Of a stretch of 64,000 nucleotides of DNA, positions 61,329 to 64,000 are shown one piece after another. The stretch's first letter is position 1. Each line of letters starts with the position of its first letter. Source of the DNA: Streptomyces durmitorensis (lineage in GTDB: Bacteria; Actinomycetota; Actinomycetes; Streptomycetales; Streptomycetaceae); NCBI RefSeq assembly GCF_023498005.1, contig NZ_CP097289.1, forward strand, positions 372,001 through 436,000, given 5' to 3'. Both the position numbers and the translations under genes were made by a program. The notes beneath the pieces were generated by a model that worked only from the letters and a program-made list of their open reading frames with translations, made no database searches and was not told where the DNA came from.

Positions 61329-62006
61329 ATGGATTCCACCCGACGCCGACCCACCCCTGACGCCACGGGCGACCAGGGCGCGACGAGCGAGGACGCCGCG
61401 CTGTTCTGGGAGCGGCACTACCGCTCGCAACGCACCGGTGGCGGACGCGTGAACCCGCTGCTCGCGGAGACCGCCGCGCCGCTGCGTCCCGGCGCCGCCC
61501 TGGATCTGGGCTGTGGCGCCGGCGGCGACGCCGTCTGGCTCGCCCAGCAGGGCTGGCAGGTCACCGCCGTGGACATCTCAGCAACCGCCGTCGAGCGGCT
61601 GCGGGAACAAGCCCGCGACCTCGGCATCCTGGACCGGGTCACCGCCGAACAGCACGACCTGGCCCGCAGCTTCCCGGCAGGCCGGTTCGATCTCGTGTCC
61701 GCCCAGTACTTCCACACCCCGTTCGCGCTGCCCCGCAGCCAAGTCCTGCGCACCGCCGCGCGGTCCCTGCGACCCGGTGGTCTCCTGCTGATCGTCGACC
61801 ACGGCTCCACCGCGCCCTGGTCGTGGAACCAGGACGCCGACAACCACCACCCCACACCCGCCGAGATCGCCGCCGAACTCGCTCTCGACCCCGCGCACTG
61901 GTCCGTCCTGCGCGCCGACATGCCCCGCCGCCAGGCCACCGGACCCGCCGGTGAGACCGCCACCGTCATCGACAACGTCCTGCTCTTCCGGCTCACGGCC
62001 GGATGA
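61329..62006 (+). CDS. SAM-dependent methyltransferase, TehB/UbiE-like
   Basis: A 225-residue methyltransferase: ALFWERHYRSQRTGGGRVNPLLAE, motif I ALDLGCGAGGDAVWLAQQG, VTAVDISATAVERLREQA and FDLVSAQYFHTPFALPR. The pattern suits tellurite- or thiopurine-type methyltransferases of small substrates. It is divergent from the XRE-cupin regulator, which may control it. ATG 61329. Confidence 0.84.
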   Translation: MDSTRRRPTPDATGDQGATSEDAALFWERHYRSQRTGGGRVNPLLAETAAPLRPGAALDLGCGAGGDAVWLAQQGWQVTAVDISATAVERLREQARDLGILDRVTAEQHDLARSFPAGRFDLVSAQYFHTPFALPRSQVLRTAARSLRPGGLLLIVDHGSTAPWSWNQDADNHHPTPAEIAAELALDPAHWSVLRADMPRRQATGPAGETATVIDNVLLFRLTAG

Positions 62007-62044
62007 CCGCCCCATGCGCCCCACTTGCCCGCCCCATGAATTCC

Positions 62045-62074
62045 CGCACCACACCACACCGCACCACACCACAC
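62045..62074. repeat. 15-bp tandem duplication upstream of a DinB gene
   Basis: Two exact copies of CGCACCACACCACAC lie between the methyltransferase stop and the DinB-like ATG. Confidence 0.9.
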
Positions 62075-62101
62075 GACTTCACGTCGGAACGGAGCGACTC
62101 G

Positions 62102-62611
62102 ATGCCAGGAAACCGTGCGCAGCCATGCCGGACCCGGGCGAAGGACACCGGCCCTCCGCGGACCGGCGCCGACGAGAAGGCCACCCTGCGGGGCTTCCTC
62201 GACCAGCTGCGGAACTCGATCGCGGACAAGGTCGCGGACGCGCCGGAACCGCAAGTCCGAACGAGCGGAGTGCCCTCGGGCACCAGCCTTCTCGGGCTGC
62301 TCAAGCATCTGGCGTGCGTCGAACGCTTCTACTTCCTCGGTGAGGACGTCGACGAGTGGCCTGCGACCCTGCGACCGTCCGCGCAGGACACGATCGACAG
62401 CGTGCTCGCCGACTACCGGAAGACCGTCGAGCGAGCGAACCAGGTCATCGACGCCTGCCCGGACCTGACACTGCCCTCCCCGCGACCACCGCGCCGGGGG
62501 CCGACGCCGTCGATGCGATGGGTCCTGGTGCACATGATCGAGGAGACCGGCCGCCATGCGGGCCACGCCGACATCCTCCGCGAGCAGATCGACGGATCCA
62601 CCGGCCGCTGA
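62102..62611 (+). CDS. DinB-family protein
   Basis: A 169-residue DinB-like four-helix bundle: KATLRGFLDQLRNSIADKVAD, then SLLGLLKHLACVERFYFLGED and MRWVLVHMIEETGRHAGHADILREQIDG supply the histidine metal ligands. ATG 62102 has GGAG seven bases upstream; the longer frame from 62003 is low complexity. It shares orientation with the methyltransferase. Activity not predictable. Confidence 0.85.
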   Translation: MPGNRAQPCRTRAKDTGPPRTGADEKATLRGFLDQLRNSIADKVADAPEPQVRTSGVPSGTSLLGLLKHLACVERFYFLGEDVDEWPATLRPSAQDTIDSVLADYRKTVERANQVIDACPDLTLPSPRPPRRGPTPSMRWVLVHMIEETGRHAGHADILREQIDGSTGR

Positions 62612-62686
62612 GGACCTCCCCGATCGCGTACGTGCACTGAGGCGGGCGGCGAATGGTCCACGGCCGGGGCGCATGAGGGGAGACAT

Positions 62687-62725
62687 ATGTTGGTTGTCGC
62701 CTCCGCACCCGGCATGGAAGTCTGA
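62687..62725 (+). CDS. 12-codon leader peptide candidate
   Basis: ATG 62687 has an excellent site (AGGGGAGA) and encodes MLVVASAPGMEV before a TGA. It lies 48 bases before the start of the ligase gene and has no other coding company. It could be a leader peptide or regulatory uORF. Confidence 0.4.
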   Translation: MLVVASAPGMEV

Positions 62726-62773
62726 GCGGCCGTGATCGAATTCCTCATACGGCACCCGGACGGAGTCCGACCC

Positions 62774-64000
62774 ATGCTGGACGGCTGCACCCCGCACCTG
62801 CCCGAGACCCTCGGCCGCTACTACGACCAGGGGTACTACCGGGGCGCGGCCCTGCCCCAGCTCCTGGCCGAGCACGCCCGCACGTACGGCACCCGCACCG
62901 CCCTCGTCCACGGCGAACGCCGCCTCACCTACCGCGAGCTGAACCGCCGCGTCGACCGCCTGGCCGCCGGGCTCACGCTCCGGGGCATGCGCGCGGGCGA
63001 CCGGGTCATCGTCCAGCTCCCGAACGTGCCCGAGTTCGTCGTCACCGTCTACGCCCTCATGCGGGCCGGGGCCCTCCCGGTGTTCGCGTCCACCTCTTGC
63101 CGCGCCGATGAGATCGGACACCTCGCCCACATCACCGAGGCCGCCGCCTACATCGGCCCCAGCCTCCACCGCGGCTACGACCACGCCAAGATGGTCGAGC
63201 AGGTCAGCAACGACCATCCTCGTCTGCGCCGCGCCTTCACCCTCGACAGCCCCGACGGCGCTCAGGGAGGCTTCTCCACCGCTGCCAGCGGTTGTCTGTT
63301 CTTCCCCCTGAGTTCCGTGGACGCTCCGATGGATCCGGAGCGCACGTACGACCCCAACGACGTCGCCTTCCTCTTGCCGTCGGGCGAGAGCACGGCCTCG
63401 CCTCATCTGGTCCCGCGCACCCACAACGACTACGCGTACCAGACCCGGGCCGCGGCCGAGTTGATCGACCTCGGTCCCAAGGACGTCTACCTCGCGGCTC
63501 TCCCTGCCGAGTCCAACTTCGCCTTCGGCTGTCCGGGCATCGTCGGCACGCTGGCCACCGGCGGCACCGTCGTGCTGATCGACGCCCCCGACACCGACTT
63601 CCACTCCGGCTCCGACTCCACCGATGCCTTCCGCGCGATCGAGACCGAGAAGGTCACCGTCACGTCCCTGGACCCCGATGCCGCACGGCAGTGGCTGGCG
63701 GCCCTGCCCGACGCGAAGTACGACCTCTCCAGCCTGCGCCTCGTCCAGATCGACGGTGCGGGTCTCGATCCCGAACTCGTGGCCGGCCTCCAAAGGGCCC
63801 TCGGCTGCCGCCTCCAACAGGTCTTCGAGATGGCCGAGGGAGTGCTCTCCCTCACCCGCCTCACCGACACCGACGACGTCATCCGTCACACGCAGGGCCG
63901 CCCCCTCTCTCCCGGGGACGAGCTCCGCGTCACCGACCCGGACGGCACCGAAGTGCCGACGGGAACTGCCGGGCAACTCCGGACACGCGGCCCCTACACC
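62774..64000 (+). CDS. Partial 2,3-dihydroxybenzoate-AMP ligase-like protein
   Basis: The frame runs from ATG 62774 (GGAG eight bases upstream) past the window edge, 409 residues so far. Start MLDGCTPHLPETLGRYYDQG, RADEIGHLAHITEAAAYIGP, RTHNDYAYQTRAAAEL, CRLQQVFEMAEG, TQGRPLSPGDELRV and LRTRGPYT follow EntE/DhbE-type adenylation enzymes that start catechol siderophore assembly. The phosphate-binding loop departs from the family: SGESTASPH where SGGSTGLPK is expected. It may act on another acid or be impaired. GTG 62732 is an alternative longer start. Confidence 0.82.
   Translation, partial: MLDGCTPHLPETLGRYYDQGYYRGAALPQLLAEHARTYGTRTALVHGERRLTYRELNRRVDRLAAGLTLRGMRAGDRVIVQLPNVPEFVVTVYALMRAGALPVFASTSCRADEIGHLAHITEAAAYIGPSLHRGYDHAKMVEQVSNDHPRLRRAFTLDSPDGAQGGFSTAASGCLFFPLSSVDAPMDPERTYDPNDVAFLLPSGESTASPHLVPRTHNDYAYQTRAAAELIDLGPKDVYLAALPAESNFAFGCPGIVGTLATGGTVVLIDAPDTDFHSGSDSTDAFRAIETEKVTVTSLDPDAARQWLAALPDAKYDLSSLRLVQIDGAGLDPELVAGLQRALGCRLQQVFEMAEGVLSLTRLTDTDDVIRHTQGRPLSPGDELRVTDPDGTEVPTGTAGQLRTRGPYT

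Noticed and set aside
62612..62773. Iron box (DmdR/Fur type) before the siderophore-like ligase
   Set aside because: No TTAGGTTAGG-like symmetric sequence is present in the upstream region.
61418..63976. Long minus-strand frame of about 850 codons at the right end
   Set aside because: It spans three clear plus-strand genes (methyltransferase, DinB, ligase), whose motifs account for the DNA.

Overview
The window looks like a Streptomyces chromosome segment. Base composition is very GC-rich, coding frames have strongly G/C-biased third positions, many starts are GTG, and stops and starts often overlap. The families also fit: an AfsR/SARP-type regulator, a DGPF-linked ECF sigma factor of the ECF42 type, DUF2243/CtaG and DipZ membrane proteins, many TetR, LysR, GntR, XRE and WYL regulators, and secreted VCBS and PD40 proteins. 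I saw no rRNA, tRNA, insertion sequence, CRISPR array or prophage block. The region reads as accessory metabolism and regulation rather than core genome.

Layout. 1-9.6 kb: a partial left-edge gene, a small membrane-like protein, a large SARP/BTAD ATPase regulator converging on a DrrAB-type ABC exporter, an orphan Imm49 protein, a secreted zinc protease with a companion protein, and a truncated gene remnant. 9.7-15.8 kb: a GlpP-family RNA antiterminator followed by a leader with a promoter and apparently mutually exclusive hairpins, then an MFS permease, SDR dehydrogenase, FAD oxidase and FGGY kinase. This set matches, from memory, the E. coli ygcP/yqcE/ygcW/ygcU/ygcE genes of unknown substrate. 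16-18.3 kb: a divergent dgdR/dgdA pair (2,2-dialkylglycine decarboxylase). 18.3-20.3 kb: a peptide deformylase paralogue and HTH regulator sharing palindromic boxes, then a ribbon-helix-helix/Fic-like toxin-antitoxin pair. 20.4-24.1 kb: a DGPF protein with its ECF42 sigma factor and candidate autoregulated promoter, DUF2243/CtaG and a hydrolase.

24.2-31.3 kb: a seven-gene acid-sugar catabolic locus (LtnD, OtnK, OtnC, MFS, OtnI, DenD, GntR) for L-threonate and D-erythronate, with a palindromic operator and a CRP-like site upstream and a long terminator hairpin downstream. 31-45.6 kb: mixed single genes and pairs (methyltransferase, VCBS protein, RidA/Nudix, uronate dehydrogenase-like enzyme, VanB-type reductase with a PPOX flavoprotein and TetR, winged-helix protein, DinB/WYL pair, lipoprotein). 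46-51 kb: TetR, HSL esterase, mini-ORF and ProC-like set, DipZ, and a Mop-domain HTH protein. 51-64 kb: PD40 protein, GlxA regulator and quinone oxidoreductase, OsmC/ACT, Gfo/Idh with a repeat array at its 3' end, a TetX-like monooxygenase/TetR pair with three operators, an exonuclease/phosphatase-fold protein, XRE-cupin regulator, methyltransferase, DinB, and at the right edge a truncated 2,3-dihydroxybenzoate-AMP ligase relative.

The most distinctive feature is the antiterminator gene plus terminator/antiterminator leader controlling the ygc-type catabolic genes. Other themes are compact operators at divergent promoters, mini-ORFs that bridge genes by overlapping codons, and several short tandem repeats, some in frame inside genes. 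All family assignments come from reading motifs and from memory; no database search was run.
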